Source: Clostridiaceae bacterium (lineage in GTDB: Bacteria > Bacillota > Clostridia > Oscillospirales > Acutalibacteraceae). Taken from it: a stretch of DNA of 20,738 nt. The notes under the pieces are model-generated. The model saw nothing but the letters and a program-made list of their open reading frames with translations, was not told the origin of the DNA and did no database searches. The stretch covers positions 1 to 20,738 of the forward strand of contig JAEDGF010000032.1 of NCBI GenBank assembly GCA_016297645.1, in the 5' to 3' direction. The position numbers were made by a program, and so were the translations under genes. Below are positions 13,925-20,738 of the stretch, in pieces (the stretch's first letter is position 1; each line of letters opens with the position of its first letter).

Positions 13925-15180
13925 GAACTACAAAAGAAATTCTTGAAAGTGCGAAAGAAGCCGCAAAAAGCATATCGCTTTTGACGGAGCAGATGAAAAA
14001 CGACGCTCTTTCGGCAATGGCGGATGAGATAGAAGCAAACGCGGACGCTATTCTCGAAGCAAACGCTGCCGATGTTGAAGCCGCAAAGACAAAGCTTAAC
14101 AGCGTTATGATAGACCGTCTTTCACTGTCGCCCGAGAGAATAAAGGGCATGGCGGACGGCATTCGCGATGTAGTAAAGCTGCCCGACCCCACCGGAAAAG
14201 TGCTTAAAACGGTTGTTCGTCCCAACGGACTTGTAATAAAAAAAGTTTCGGTTGCCATGGGTGTTGTCGCGATGATATACGAATCGCGCCCCAATGTAAC
14301 CTCCGACGCAGCCGCACTGAGCCTTAAAAGCGGCAATGTGTGCGTACTTCGTTCGGGCAAGGAAGCGATCCGCAGCTCGGAAGCGATAGTCTGCGCGATG
14401 AAAAAAGGACTTCAAAGGGTCGGTCTGCCCGAGAATCTTATAAATCTTATCGAGGACACCTCGCGTGACTCGGCAAACGAGCTGATGACCGCTGTCGGCT
14501 ATGTTGATTTACTTATTCCTCGCGGAGGAGTCGGGCTTATTTCATCCTGTGTTGCCAATGCGAAGATACCTTGCATACAGACGGGAACGGGAATCTGCCA
14601 TGTGTTTGTCGACGAATCGGCAGATATTGATATGGCTCTCAATATTGTCGAAAATGCAAAGGCGAGCCGTCCGTCCGTTTGTAATGCAGAGGAGGTTCTT
14701 CTTGTCCATGAGAATATTGCGGACCGGTTTTTGCCTGCATTGAAAAAGCGGCTTGTTGACGACAGAATCGCTGCCGGTAAAACGCCCGTGGAGCTTCGTC
14801 TGTGCAAGAGAGCCGCCGAAATTATCGACGGTACACCTGCCGGTGAAAATGACTTCGACACTGAATTTTTGAATTATATTCTTGCCGTTAAGGTCGTTAA
14901 AAATGTGCATGAAGCAATTGAACATATCGGACTTCACTCCACGCATCACAGTGACGCGATCGTTACAGAGAATAAGGAAAACGCCGCGCTGTTCACGGCA
15001 ATTGTCGACAGCGCCGCAGTATATGTTAATGCGTCCACGCGTTACACCGACGGCGGAGAATTCGGACTCGGCTGTGAAATAGGCATTTCGACGCAGAAGC
15101 TCCATGCAAGGGGTCCCATGGGACTTGAAGAACTCACGACCTACAAATATGTTGTTGAAGGCAAAGGACAAATAAGGTGA
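13921..15180 (+). CDS. proA: Glutamate-5-semialdehyde dehydrogenase
   Basis: Reduces gamma-glutamyl phosphate to glutamate-5-semialdehyde with NADPH, the second step of proline synthesis; the product cyclises spontaneously to pyrroline-5-carboxylate. The protein has 419 residues, the standard ProA length. Recognisable segments are VAMGVVAMIYESRPNVTSDAAAL, VCVLRSGKEA, DLLIPRGGVGL, and the catalytic cysteine C254 in RPSVCNAEE, followed by the C-terminal HSDAIVTEN, AVYVNASTRYTDGGEFGLG and EIGISTQKLHARGPMGLEELTTYKY motifs. GGAGG lies 9 nt before the ATG, inside proB. The proC gene begins 5 nt after its stop codon. Confidence 0.97.
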   Translation: MRTTKEILESAKEAAKSISLLTEQMKNDALSAMADEIEANADAILEANAADVEAAKTKLNSVMIDRLSLSPERIKGMADGIRDVVKLPDPTGKVLKTVVRPNGLVIKKVSVAMGVVAMIYESRPNVTSDAAALSLKSGNVCVLRSGKEAIRSSEAIVCAMKKGLQRVGLPENLINLIEDTSRDSANELMTAVGYVDLLIPRGGVGLISSCVANAKIPCIQTGTGICHVFVDESADIDMALNIVENAKASRPSVCNAEEVLLVHENIADRFLPALKKRLVDDRIAAGKTPVELRLCKRAAEIIDGTPAGENDFDTEFLNYILAVKVVKNVHEAIEHIGLHSTHHSDAIVTENKENAALFTAIVDSAAVYVNASTRYTDGGEFGLGCEIGISTQKLHARGPMGLEELTTYKYVVEGKGQIR

Positions 15181-15185
15181 TAAAA

Positions 15186-15989
15186 ATGAAATATAAGTTC
15201 GGATTTATCGGCTGCGGCAATATGGGCGGCGCCCTTTGCAGTGCGGTCGCATCAAAAGAAACAGAAGCGAAAATATGCGTTTGTGACGGAATAAAGGAAA
15301 AGGCGGACGCGCTTGCGGAAAAATACGGCAACATTTCCGTTGTTGAGCTTTCGGAGCTTGTCAATGAAGCGGAGTACATTTTTCTCGGCGTCAAGCCGCA
15401 GTCGCTCCCCGGTTTGTTTGAAACAATAAAGGACGGACTTTCGGCGAGAAAAAATCTTGTCATCGTTTCAATGGCGGCAGGGAAGTCGATTTCGGACATA
15501 GAAGCGCTTTGCGGCTTTGAGCCTGCGATAATCAGGATCATGCCCAATACACCCGTTTCGGTCGGTAAGGGTGTTATCCTGTACACCGCGAACGGAAAGA
15601 CGGGAGCGGAGGCGTTAAACGGCTTCCTTGAAGCGCTCTCGGGTGCCGGTACTCTTTGCCGTATCGACGAGTCAAAAATTGACGCGGCAGGTGCTGTGTC
15701 GGGGTGTGGACCGGCGTTCGTGTATATGTTCATAGAAGCGCTTGCGGACGGTGCCGTTCTGTGCGGAATACCGCGTAACGATGCCTTGCTGTATGCGGCG
15801 GCGACCATTGAGGGCGCTGCAAAGCTCGCCATTGAAAGCAGCGAACACCCCGAAAAGCTGAAAGATAATGTTTGCAGCCCCGGCGGCACGACCATTGCCG
15901 GCGTAAAGGTTCTCGAAGAAGCCGGATTCAGGGCTGCGGCCATAAACGCAGTTGAAGCGGCGTACGAGAAAACGCTGAAACTCAAATAA
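15186..15989 (+). CDS. proC: Pyrroline-5-carboxylate reductase
   Basis: Reduces pyrroline-5-carboxylate to L-proline with NAD(P)H, completing the pathway encoded by this operon. The protein has 267 residues, as usual. The Rossmann motif FIGCGNMGGAL is at the N-terminus; VSMAAGKS, IIRIMPNTPVSVGKG and the C-terminal signature AGAVSGCGPAFVYMFIEALADGAV...VCSPGGTTIAGVKVLE are all present. The start chosen is ATG 15186, because AAGGTG lies 7 nt upstream; an in-frame GTG at 15177 overlaps the proA stop and has no suitable site. A hairpin terminator follows 6 nt after the stop. Confidence 0.97.
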   Translation: MKYKFGFIGCGNMGGALCSAVASKETEAKICVCDGIKEKADALAEKYGNISVVELSELVNEAEYIFLGVKPQSLPGLFETIKDGLSARKNLVIVSMAAGKSISDIEALCGFEPAIIRIMPNTPVSVGKGVILYTANGKTGAEALNGFLEALSGAGTLCRIDESKIDAAGAVSGCGPAFVYMFIEALADGAVLCGIPRNDALLYAAATIEGAAKLAIESSEHPEKLKDNVCSPGGTTIAGVKVLEEAGFRAAAINAVEAAYEKTLKLK

Positions 15990-15995
15990 TCAAAA

Positions 15996-16040
15996 AAACT
16001 CTGCCGTCACCGTATTTTGAATATGATGACGGCAGAGTTT
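15996..16040. terminator. Terminator after proC
   Basis: A perfect 14-bp stem (AAACTCTGCCGTCA at 15996-16009, complement at 16027-16040) with a 17-nt loop lies just after proC. A run of seven A before the left arm becomes a T-tract after the stem on the minus strand, so it should also stop minus-strand read-through towards proC. On the plus strand the T-run is short. Confidence 0.75.
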
Positions 16041-16297
16041 GCAATATGAATGGGCTGTGAAAAAAAGCTCGGACTGTAAGAAGTTGAATTGTCGAACAAT
16101 AGACCTGCAAGAAAGCAATCGAGAAAAACATAGTTGTCGGTGGGGATGCATTTTTGTTTTAATTTTTGTTTTTTTTCTCTGAACTAAACCTCACCCCCGG
16201 AGTACCTTCGTACGCCTTCGGGCAAGCCTGAATCGCCGTAAATACGGCGTTTCAGGTTCGGTTGATTCACTCCGAACATTTTTCCTATTCCCTCGGA
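16041..16297. repeat. Hairpin-rich spacer, possible small repeat element or structured RNA
   Basis: No gene is visible. At 16227-16256 CCTGAA, a mismatch, and CGCCGT pair with ACGGCG and TTCAGG around an AAAT loop, a long near-perfect hairpin. CGGAGT (16198-16203) and ACTCCG (16269-16274) can close an outer stem around it, and TGAATC (16229-16234) can alternatively pair with GATTCA (16264-16269). GGGCTGTGAAAAAAA at 16052-16066 resembles an arm of the terminator at 16298. A T-rich tract fills 16150-16178. Confidence 0.45.
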
Positions 16298-16334
16298 AAG
16301 GGGCTGTAAAAAACCAAGTTTTTTACAGCCCCTT
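16298..16334. terminator. Long A/T-cored hairpin after the GH25 gene
   Basis: AAGGGGCTGTAAAAAAC (16298-16314) is perfectly complementary to 16318-16334, with a CAA loop: 17 bp of stem with only 3 nt of loop. It begins about 25 nt after the stop codon of the lysozyme on the minus strand and probably terminates it, though the tract following the stem (TTTCCG) is short. The near-perfect symmetry is also typical of mobile palindromic repeats. Confidence 0.6.
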
Positions 16335-16358
16335 CGATATTATTGAATTGCTTTTTGA

Positions 16359-18326
16359 TTATTTGAAACTCTCATAAATGTCTTTGGGAGTATCAAGCTT
16401 GACCGACATTCTCAAAATGTAGCGTGCGTCTTTTACGCTTATGCTGCCGTCCATATCAACATCAAGCGACAGCTTTTGGATGGGAGTCGGCTCGTCGAGC
16501 TTTACGGACATTCTTAATGCCGATCTCGCATCGGTGACATTAGGTTCACAGTGTGTACCGTCCGTTCCGAAGTACGCCGTCTGAACGGTATAGTTCGCGC
16601 AGTTTCTGCATCTTACGGTCACCGAAACAGTGCCGTTAAATACAACGGGGCGTCCCGTTTTCGTAATGACCGAGAAATCGTGGTCGGTCTGCTCGGAGAA
16701 CTCTGTTCTGATCGTTATGCCGCACACGGAGCATTTGTAGGTCTTTGTGCCGTCCGCTTTGCAGGAGGCAGTGTCGGATACGAGCTTTTCGGTGTAGGAT
16801 ACAGGTGAAACATATCTCAGCGCGGCTGTCTTTGAACAGCTCTTGCAGATATCCGTTTCAATGCCTGCCTTGGTGCAGGTCGCAGCCGTTTTGCTGACTT
16901 TAACGGACGGATGCGTACAGCCGTTGCCGTACGAATACGACGAAGTCAGGATAGTGTTGCATGTTTTGCAATAGGTTATTTTGACACCGCCGCTTGATTT
17001 ATATACCTCTTCATAGGTCAGATAGCCGGTTGAAGCCTTTTCGTCCGGCTCGTGAAGGTAGTTCTTTTGCGCCTCCGTGATTTTATCTCCGGCTTTCAGA
17101 TCTTTATCGACCACCGAAATAAAAACGGCTGAGCGTTTATGAGAACCGAATGAGGGCTGAATCATTTCCGTTACAAGAGTAATTCCGCAATCGGTATCGG
17201 TGCATTCCCTTACTCTCTCACCGGATTCGTTGCAGGTTGCGGCTTTTGTTACGCGCCACTCCGAACCGGGGTGTTCTCCGAAGTAATCACCTTTTTCAGG
17301 CTCGATGATAGGTGCGTCCTTACTTTCCGTTTTTCTCTCGGAGATAAGCTTCGGGAAGTTTACATAGCAGTGACTCGCGTCAAGCGGACCGTTATACCCG
17401 TTTACACGGAATGAATCTGTATACTGCCACATATGCAGCTCGCCCTTGTAGGTGCAGGTCTTTGACCACTGAGCTATCCATGCCGCGCGACCCACAAAAA
17501 CGGACGGACTTAAAACGGTGCGGGTATAATCGAGATTGCAGTATATGCCGGGGTAGTAGCCGGCTTGTTTGACTGTATCGCAGAAGGTGTTTACCACCGT
17601 ATCGCAGGCGGCTGTGCCTGCCTGACGGTGCTGGGTATCAATATACGAGCCGGTATAACAATCCTCAATATCGATAAAAACGGGAAGCGAGAGCTTGCAG
17701 TTGTTGTCTTTGAGTGTTTTTATTACGAACTGGGCTTCTTCAAGAGCTTCGCTTTTTGTCAATGCGTAGCTGAAAAAATATGTACCGATGAACATTCCGG
17801 CGGCTTTTGCGTTATTGTAGTGCGCCATAAATTGCTTGTCGGCATACATGGCACGCCTTCCGGAATATCCTCTGCCTCCTATACGGATGATTACACCCTT
17901 TACGCCCGCCGCTTTCAGCATGGACCAGTTGATTTTGTCGGGGACTTGGAACTGCGAAACATCAATTATTGTCCAGTCAACTTTAAGTTCATCCGGAATA
18001 ACCGGCTTCGGGTCGGTCTGTTCGGTTATTTTTGTACAGTAATCAATGCAGACCCACGCAGTACCGCCATTGAAAGTGATTTTGCCCCAGTTCCGATTTG
18101 TCCTGTCTTTTGCGGTTTCTGAAACATATATTTTCGTTCCGCGCGCAATCGTACCTATGGAGGCATAATTCGTGTTCGGATACGGGCGGACATTCAGGTC
18201 ATAGTCGATATCGGTGCGAACCTGATAATTATATGTATTCGTTGCCGATGCAAGCGGAGTCAAAACGCCCGAGAGGAGAATAACAGCCGTGAGCAAACAG
18301 AGCAGTTTTTTGAGGTCTTTTCGCAT
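16359..18326 (-). CDS. Secreted GH25 lysozyme with SH3b and dockerin domains
   Basis: A 655-residue exported protein. A signal peptide (about 1-28, ending ASA) is followed by a bacterial SH3 domain (about 35-102: LNVRPYPNTNYASIGTIARG), then a GH25 muramidase domain (about 118-328) with IDVSQ (D122), the catalytic FIDIED (D219, E221), WIAQWSK and the closing MWQYTDS. Residues 350-580 are cysteine-rich with repeated ATC-x-G and CxxC pairs (near 364, 484, 522), possibly metal- or disulfide-stabilised. The C-terminus (588-650) is dockerin-like: two copies of ARxxLRMSVKLD, the second with an intact calcium loop (D-V-D-M-D-G), the first with a degenerate loop. It should cut the peptidoglycan glycan strand. 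Start ATG 18326 is preferred: AAGGA lies 11 nt upstream but only 2 nt before the in-frame GTG 18335. Confidence 0.88.
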   Translation of the reverse strand: MRKDLKKLLCLLTAVILLSGVLTPLASATNTYNYQVRTDIDYDLNVRPYPNTNYASIGTIARGTKIYVSETAKDRTNRNWGKITFNGGTAWVCIDYCTKITEQTDPKPVIPDELKVDWTIIDVSQFQVPDKINWSMLKAAGVKGVIIRIGGRGYSGRRAMYADKQFMAHYNNAKAAGMFIGTYFFSYALTKSEALEEAQFVIKTLKDNNCKLSLPVFIDIEDCYTGSYIDTQHRQAGTAACDTVVNTFCDTVKQAGYYPGIYCNLDYTRTVLSPSVFVGRAAWIAQWSKTCTYKGELHMWQYTDSFRVNGYNGPLDASHCYVNFPKLISERKTESKDAPIIEPEKGDYFGEHPGSEWRVTKAATCNESGERVRECTDTDCGITLVTEMIQPSFGSHKRSAVFISVVDKDLKAGDKITEAQKNYLHEPDEKASTGYLTYEEVYKSSGGVKITYCKTCNTILTSSYSYGNGCTHPSVKVSKTAATCTKAGIETDICKSCSKTAALRYVSPVSYTEKLVSDTASCKADGTKTYKCSVCGITIRTEFSEQTDHDFSVITKTGRPVVFNGTVSVTVRCRNCANYTVQTAYFGTDGTHCEPNVTDARSALRMSVKLDEPTPIQKLSLDVDMDGSISVKDARYILRMSVKLDTPKDIYESFK

Positions 18327-18388
18327 TTTTTTCACAGTCCTTGACTTCTTTTCGTTTTTTCTGTGTGCCAGTAAAGAAGTACAATTCT

Positions 18389-18418
18389 ATTTTAGCATAA
18401 AAAATGTTGATTTGTAAA
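18389..18418 (-). promoter_or_regulatory. Promoter of the GH25 lysozyme gene
   Basis: On the minus strand the -35 is TTTACA (18418-18413) and the -10 is TAAAAT (18394-18389), spacer 18 nt, with a TG preceding the -10 by one base (extended -10). Transcription would start near 18382, about 55 nt before the start codon. It lies just beyond the ispG stop codon, separating the lysozyme from the ispG-rseP transcript. Confidence 0.65.
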
Positions 18419-18431
18419 GTACGGGAAATAT

Positions 18432-19475
18432 TTACATTTTTGCTATTTCGCTCATAAGTGTTTCGAAAAGCTTATCTTCGGGGACTTTGCCGACAATAAT
18501 TCCTTTTTTGAAAAGGAGTCCTTCTCCGTCACCGCCCGCAATGCCTATGTCCGCTTCCTTGGCTTCGCCCGGACCGTTTACCGCACAGCCCATAACGGCG
18601 ACGGTTATGTTCTTATCGCATGAACGAAGTGCGTTTTCAACCTTGTCGGCAAGCTCGATAAGATTTATTTTTGTTCTGCCGCAGGTGGGGCAGGAAACAA
18701 GGTTCGCGCCGTGCGAACGAACCCCAACGGCTTTAAGAATATCAAAACCGGCATATACTTCGTTTACCGGCGGAGCGGTGAGCGAAACACGGAGCGTATC
18801 TCCTATGCCGTCCATGAGCAGACTGCCTATTCCGGCTGCCGATTTTATGAGTCCCATGCGCATTGTCCCGGCTTCCGTAACGCCTATATGAAGCGGATAA
18901 TCGCATTTTTGAGCCATAAGGCGGTACGCCGCAACCGTTTTTCCGACATCGGAGGATTTCAGCGAAATTACTATATCGTCAAAATCGAATTTCTGCAAAA
19001 GGGAAACATGGTACAGTGCGCTTTCAACGAGCGCTTCGGGAGTAGGAGAGCCGTATTTTGCAAGAATATGCTTCTCGACCGAGCCGGAATTAACGCCGAT
19101 CCTTATCGGAATGCCCTTTTGACGGCAGGCATCCGCCACGGCTTTGACTTTTTCGTTGCTGCCGATGTTGCCCGGGTTTATTCTTATTTTGTCCGCGCCT
19201 GCCGCAATTGCTTCAAGCGCCATTTTGTAGTCGAAATGTATATCGGCAACGATAGGCGCGGAGCAGTTTTCTTTAAGTGCGGCAACGGTCTTTACCGCCG
19301 ACTTGTCGGGGACGGTCGCTCTGATTATTTCGCACCCGGCATTTTCGAGTTCTTTTGCCTGCTTTACCGCTGCTTCGCAGTCGCCTGCGGGGGTGTTGAG
19401 CATGCTTTGAACACGAACCGGTTCATTTCCGCCTATCGTAAACCGACCTATCTTAACTTTCTTTTTACTTGCCAT
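18432..19475 (-). CDS. ispG: 4-hydroxy-3-methylbut-2-enyl diphosphate synthase
   Basis: Converts 2-C-methyl-erythritol 2,4-cyclodiphosphate to HMBPP in the MEP pathway of isoprenoid synthesis, using a [4Fe-4S] cluster and reduced flavodoxin or ferredoxin. The protein has 347 residues, the usual bacterial two-domain length. The TIM-barrel half includes VQSMLNTPAGD, PIVADIHFDYKMA, KIRINPGN and PIRIGVNSGS. The C-terminal half supplies the cluster ligands C262 and C265 in SCPTCGRT and C297 in MGCAVNGPGEA, with E304 as fourth ligand. GAGGA lies 6 nt before the ATG, inside the end of rseP; the two genes are one base apart and certainly co-transcribed. No clear terminator separates its stop from the lysozyme promoter. 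Confidence 0.97.
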   Translation of the reverse strand: MASKKKVKIGRFTIGGNEPVRVQSMLNTPAGDCEAAVKQAKELENAGCEIIRATVPDKSAVKTVAALKENCSAPIVADIHFDYKMALEAIAAGADKIRINPGNIGSNEKVKAVADACRQKGIPIRIGVNSGSVEKHILAKYGSPTPEALVESALYHVSLLQKFDFDDIVISLKSSDVGKTVAAYRLMAQKCDYPLHIGVTEAGTMRMGLIKSAAGIGSLLMDGIGDTLRVSLTAPPVNEVYAGFDILKAVGVRSHGANLVSCPTCGRTKINLIELADKVENALRSCDKNITVAVMGCAVNGPGEAKEADIGIAGGDGEGLLFKKGIIVGKVPEDKLFETLMSEIAKM

Positions 19476-19476
19476 G

Positions 19477-20553
19477 TTATTTCCTCACAAGATTAACAAT
19501 GTCGTTAAAGGATATCAGCACCATAAGTCCCAGTAAGAGGATAAGACCCGCCGCATGAACTACGGCTTCGAACTTCTTGGGGACGGGCTTGCGGCATATG
19601 CCCTCTATTACGATAAAGAACAGTCTGCCGCCGTCAAGTGCCGGAAGGGGCAGCAGGTTAACTATACCTATATTGACAGTGATGAATGCAAGAATGAATA
19701 TTATTCCCGAGTAATCGGCGCTCGACACCGCGTTGCCGGCAGTTTCGGCGACGATTCCTATCGTTCCGATAGGACCGGAGAGGTCTTTAAGTCCGTACTG
19801 TCCTCTTACCATGTCGGCAAGGCTCAGGAAAATGAGCTTTGTCATCGAAGCGGTTTCTTTTGCCGCGCCGGGGAAAATATTGAGCGCACTGACCTTTGTG
19901 CTGCCCACAACAAAATCGCAAAAGCCCTTCTCTGCACTGTAACGCACACTGATATTCGAGAGCTGTATTTTTTCATTGCCGCGTTTGACGGTTATGTCAA
20001 AAATTCCGTCGTCGTCGCGGTAGAGCTGATAGTAAAGATCTCTTGCCGAGATGACCTTTGAACCGTTTATCGTGAGAACCTTATCACCGACCTCGATTCC
20101 GTTTTCGGATTGGCTCATGTCCTGCGAAACCGCGCTGACGATCGTGGTGGATATCTGCCCTTCTATGCCCAAAACAACGCCCATGAGAGCAAGGCCGAGG
20201 ATGATATTCAGCGTTGCGCCCGCAGCTATAACGATAAATCTTTTCCATGCCTTTTGGTTGCCGAAGGCTCTGCTGTCGTCCGAGTCCTCGTCCTCGCCTT
20301 CAAGCGACACAAAGCCGCCTATCGGAAAAAGACGAAGCGAATACTGAGTTTCGCCTTTGACCTTTTTTAGCAGTGTGGGGCCCATTCCTATCGCGAATTC
20401 GTTTACTTTGATTCCGAATATTTTTGCGGTTATGAAGTGACCGAACTCGTGCAGAGCGATTATTATTCCGAAAAAGAGAATGGCGAACAGAATAGGCCAG
20501 ACCTTTCCCCAGACAGTGCCGAGACTGACCGAAAGAGTGTTTAACAGCATCAT
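19477..20553 (-). CDS. rseP: RIP metalloprotease RseP (site-2 protease, M50)
   Basis: An inner-membrane zinc protease that cuts transmembrane segments, in Gram-positives typically of anti-sigma factors or signal-peptide remnants. The protein has 358 residues. The first membrane helix holds the HEFGH zinc motif (H35, E36, H39); a further helix at about 90-112 precedes a PDZ domain (about 115-205: GIEVGDKVLTINGSKV); the second active-site motif NLLPLPALDGGRL lies near 300, within the last hydrophobic block that ends at about 350. CGGAGG is 5 nt before ATG 20553 and 8 nt before a second ATG at 20550, so either may be used. ispG follows by one base. dxr often precedes this pair, but no dxr sequence is visible in the 185 nt before the window edge. 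Confidence 0.95.
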   Translation of the reverse strand: MMLLNTLSVSLGTVWGKVWPILFAILFFGIIIALHEFGHFITAKIFGIKVNEFAIGMGPTLLKKVKGETQYSLRLFPIGGFVSLEGEDEDSDDSRAFGNQKAWKRFIVIAAGATLNIILGLALMGVVLGIEGQISTTIVSAVSQDMSQSENGIEVGDKVLTINGSKVISARDLYYQLYRDDDGIFDITVKRGNEKIQLSNISVRYSAEKGFCDFVVGSTKVSALNIFPGAAKETASMTKLIFLSLADMVRGQYGLKDLSGPIGTIGIVAETAGNAVSSADYSGIIFILAFITVNIGIVNLLPLPALDGGRLFFIVIEGICRKPVPKKFEAVVHAAGLILLLGLMVLISFNDIVNLVRK

Positions 20554-20738
20554 ATATACCTCCGAGCGAAATAGTATTTGTCAAGCGTGACGGGGCTTAA
20601 TTTTGACGGCAGACGATAAGCGGCTTAACGGGCCTGCTTCTCGTCGGTTTGTGCCGAGCGGCGCGGCGGGGTTTCCCGTCAGCCTAGGCTGACGGGACTT
20701 GAACCCGTGTCGGTTTTGACCGGCTGGTTTTCGCTCAT
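20554..20738. other. Right edge: palindrome and T-arm-like sequence, no clear gene
   Basis: No convincing gene is visible. A perfect 24-bp palindrome (20674-20697, centre CCTAGG, arms TCCCGTCAGCCT) is the main structure. Reading the minus strand into it, ACGGG-TTCAAGT-CCCGT has exactly the form of a tRNA T-arm and is preceded by a short CGGT-CAAA-ACCG hairpin like a class II variable arm, but no anticodon arm fits. The same stretch is also an open frame from the edge (ATG AGC GAA AAC...) to a TGA at 20681-20679. Confidence 0.4.

Noticed and set aside
20674..20681. In-frame TGA beside a palindrome as a selenocysteine codon
   Set aside because: On the minus strand the frame continues only 17 codons after the TGA, with low-complexity residues, and the stem does not have a bacterial SECIS form. 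Coincidence is more likely.
20679..20738. Complete tRNA at the right edge
   Set aside because: Only the T-arm and a short variable-arm-like hairpin fit; no anticodon loop with a U33 and paired stem can be placed in the visible sequence, and the acceptor strand CAGCCTA has no visible partner.
1..20738. CRISPR array or phage gene cluster
   Set aside because: No regularly spaced repeats and no phage structural, lysis-cassette or Cas genes are seen; the GH25 gene has a signal peptide and dockerin, unlike a phage endolysin.

Overview
The window looks like a chromosomal segment of an anaerobic, low-to-mid GC Bacillota of class Clostridia, probably an uncultured gut Oscillospirales/Ruminococcaceae-type bacterium. 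The reasons are strong AGGAGG-type ribosome sites, frequent TTG/GTG starts, a DUF1893 protein, a dockerin-bearing GH25 lysozyme, short ProB, an IS3-family fragment, and plant-glycan (rhamnose and galactose) genes. The taxonomy is inferred from gene content only.

Left edge (1-381): a good minus-strand promoter drives what reads as the 5' half of tRNA-Ser(CGA). The tRNA homology stops in the anticodon arm and is replaced by unrelated sequence, as at the attachment site of an integrated element lying off the left edge.

Plus-strand block (329-5900): one sigma-A-like promoter precedes a tightly packed series: OmpR-type response regulator, histidine kinase, DUF1893 protein, YfcE-like phosphodiesterase, L-rhamnose isomerase and, after 95 nt, FucO-type lactaldehyde reductase. 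A perfect 12-bp hairpin closes it. RhaA starts rhamnose catabolism and FucO reduces the lactaldehyde formed at the end of the pathway; the kinase and aldolase between them are not in the window.

Minus-strand block (11656 down to about 5921) converges on the same hairpin: a promoter, a GH2 beta-galactosidase, a GH78-type alpha-L-rhamnosidase, and a short lipoprotein that looks like the truncated start of a beta-helix protein. Neither glycosidase has a visible signal peptide, so they probably release galactose and rhamnose from imported oligosaccharides and feed the RhaA/FucO block.

Scar region (11657-13056): intergenic DNA, a promoter plus short reading frame cut by the end of an IS3-family element, the remaining 3' half of its transposase, and a TetR-family regulator that is itself truncated.

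Proline block (13075-16040): proB-proA-proC under its own promoter, making proline from glutamate, ended by a 14-bp hairpin. A hairpin-rich 370-nt spacer follows.

Right part, all minus strand: rseP (M50 site-2 protease) and ispG (MEP isoprenoid pathway) one base apart, then a secreted SH3b-GH25-dockerin lysozyme with its own promoter. The final 185 nt hold no convincing gene but carry a 24-bp perfect palindrome beside a tRNA T-arm-like sequence.
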